The notes below the pieces were generated by a model. The model saw nothing but the letters and a program-made list of their open reading frames with translations. It ran no database searches and was not told where the DNA came from. A program made the translations under genes and the position numbers. A stretch of DNA of 5,640 bases from Candidatus Bipolaricaulota bacterium (lineage in GTDB: Bacteria > Bipolaricaulota > Bipolaricaulia > UBA7950 > UBA9294): assembly GCA_030612485.1 (NCBI GenBank), contig JAUWNS010000153.1:1-5640 (forward strand), given 5' to 3'. The first letter of the stretch is position 1, and every line of letters begins with the position of its first letter. This document shows, one piece after another, positions 5,500 through 5,640 of the stretch.

Positions 5500-5640
5500 C
5501 TAGTGTACTGTTTCGAGTATCGCTTTGCATTTCGACACCTTTCGTAGGATATCTTCGACCTTGGCTGTCCAAACAAGGGGTTTGGGATCTTTGTTGTAGG
5601 CATCAAGGTACTTGTAGATGGTATCAATCAACTCCGGCAC
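5500..5640 (-). CDS. IS630-family transposase, C-terminal end (partial)
   Basis: The frame enters from the right edge and gives 46 residues before TAG 5500-5502. It begins VPELIDTIYKYLDAYNKD, then PKPLVWTAKVEDILRK and ends CKAILETVH. The [N/D]PKPxVWT motif followed by an ILxKVxxCKAxLETxH ending is typical of the C-terminus of IS630/Tc1-mariner-type DDE transposases, which cut and paste their element into TA sites. The DDE catalytic residues would lie outside the window. Whether the upstream part is intact cannot be seen. Confidence 0.8.
   Translation of the reverse strand: MPELIDTIYKYLDAYNKDPKPLVWTAKVEDILRKVSKCKAILETVH
5501..5640 (-). mobile_element. End of an IS630-family insertion sequence
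   Basis: The element's boundary is proposed at the TA of 5501-5502, which lies inside the transposase stop codon. Inward on the plus strand the end reads TAGTGTACTGTTTCGAGTAT. IS630 elements duplicate TA and often have a transposase that ends within the terminal repeat. The other terminal repeat is beyond the window, so the exact end is inferred. Confidence 0.5.

Noticed and set aside
5391..5627. Minus-strand 78-codon frame over the IS630 end
   Set aside because: The true transposase C-terminus is in a different minus-strand frame (5500-5640), recognised by the PKPLVWT motif.

Overview
The window looks like an accessory, decaying stretch of a bacterial chromosome (or possibly plasmid) with mid-range GC. 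Supporting this are a signal peptide, Shine-Dalgarno-led genes, vapBC-type toxin-antitoxin genes, an AAA_14/DUF4143 ATPase, a pRiA4b ORF-3 family protein and the end of an IS630-family transposase. No ribosomal, tRNA or other taxonomic marker is present, so the lineage cannot be named. The mix of genes is common in uncultured and thermophilic bacteria, but that is only a hint.

Layout. (1) Bases 1-769, minus strand: a vapBC module with an intact ribbon-helix-helix antitoxin gene (422-682) and a PIN toxin gene ruined by an in-frame stop plus loss of a catalytic Asp. (2) Bases 722-969, minus: a secreted-protein pseudogene with an excellent ribosome site, a signal peptide and two in-frame stops. 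Its remnant resembles the N-terminus of an alpha-L-arabinofuranosidase-type glycosidase. (3) Bases 1069-2621, minus: an intact 487-residue secreted seven-blade beta-propeller protein (streptogramin-lyase-like fold) with its own terminator. (4) Bases 2753-3268, minus: a second, diverged copy of the toxin region. It has a frameshift, no start codon and no antitoxin gene, and ends beside a short scrap of the same glycosidase-like pseudogene. (5) Bases 3567-4739, plus: an intact ATPase with what looks like a leaderless promoter. (6) Bases 4811-5407, minus: an intact pRiA4b ORF-3 family protein convergent with the ATPase. (7) Bases 5425-5640, minus: the C-terminal end of an IS630-family transposase running off the window, probably inserted in a gene whose last codons survive.

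How the parts relate. The main result is that regions 1-2 and 4 are paralogous. Copy 2 equals copy 1 minus a 309-base block bounded by an 8-base direct repeat, GTGTATAG. That block holds the promoter, the antitoxin gene and the toxin start codon. The two toxins were broken by different lesions, while the antitoxin in copy 1 stayed open. No novel multi-gene system is evident; the window reads as a record of duplication, deletion and insertion around three intact unrelated genes.
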